Below are positions 63,911 to 64,000 of a DNA stretch of 64,000 bases, piece after piece. The notes below the pieces were generated by a model. The model did no database searches. It was given only the letters and a program-made list of their open reading frames with translations, and was not told the DNA's origin. Origin of the DNA: Zelopaecilomyces penicillatus (lineage: Eukaryota > Ascomycota > Sordariomycetes > Hypocreales > Pseudodiploosporaceae). The stretch covers positions 6,664,884 through 6,728,883 of the forward strand of contig VCCP01000002.1 of assembly GCA_005765155.1 (NCBI GenBank), read 5' to 3'. A program made the translations under genes and the position numbers. Position 1 is the stretch's first letter, and each line of letters opens with the position of its first letter.

Positions 63911-64000
63911 TTAGGGTTAGGGTTAGGGTTAGGGTTAGGGTTAGGGTTAGGGTTAGGGTTAGGGTTAGGGTTAGGGTTAGGGTTAGGGTTAGGGTTAGGG
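63911..64000 (+). repeat. Telomere, (TTAGGG)15
   Basis: Fifteen perfect TTAGGG units reaching the window end, G-rich strand 5' to 3' outward, as expected for a right chromosome end in filamentous ascomycetes. No degenerate units at its base, so the junction with TLH copy C is abrupt. Confidence 0.98.

Overview
The window is the right-hand end of a chromosome of a filamentous ascomycete (Pezizomycotina). Three things support this: it ends in fifteen perfect TTAGGG units (63911-64000) with the G-rich strand running outward; genes in the left half carry short GT-AG introns of 54-119 bp; and the right half has the signature of repeat-induced point mutation (RIP), meaning extreme A+T, TpA-rich sequence and reading frames broken mainly by CAA/CAG/CGA/TGG to stop changes. 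Species cannot be named from the sequence.

Left part (1 to about 29.4 kb), ordinary composition, gene-bearing. Minus: a secreted GMC oxidoreductase with two frameshifts and a nonsense codon (239-2232), next to small relics. Plus: a 3105-residue DUF6606/DUF3638/DUF3645 P-loop protein with three exons (4855-14315). Minus: a secreted Ser/Thr-rich protein (14626-16294), a Mn superoxide dismutase without presequence (17873-18706), and a secreted alpha/beta hydrolase (20311-21560). Plus: a glutathione S-transferase (23116-23831). Minus: a fungal transcription-factor-like protein without a visible zinc cluster (23877-25545) and an F-box protein (28222-29218) at the edge of the AT-rich DNA. A weak spliced ORF (19588-20130) and an eroded frame (26642-27703) lie between them.

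Right part (29.4-63.9 kb), RIP-ruined and subtelomeric. It starts with an LTR and gag of a Ty3/Gypsy element (about 29597-32490). Two tandem units of about 5.85 kb follow (32491-38337, 38338-44187), each holding a dead telomere-linked RecQ helicase (TLH). A third copy (61155-63910) is cut inside the gene and capped directly by the telomere. Between TLH copies 2 and 3 lie two diverged relatives of a SNF2-type helicase gene (44330-49790, 53880-59330), a pair of related unknown ORFs (50700, 52273) and another unknown ORF (59652). A palindrome whose least damaged form is TTCGATCTATAGATCGAA recurs about 20 times from 45.4 to 60.9 kb. It occurs as pairs at the same two places in both SNF2 relatives, and as six copies at 50-54 bp spacing near 60.6-60.8 kb.

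The left genes show no operon-like link. SOD, GST and the hydrolase may reflect stress and detoxification at a chromosome end, but that is only inference. The right part looks like a graveyard of chromosome-end helicase genes. The SNF2/palindrome assembly is the part I cannot match to anything I know. All protein calls were made by eye, without database searches.
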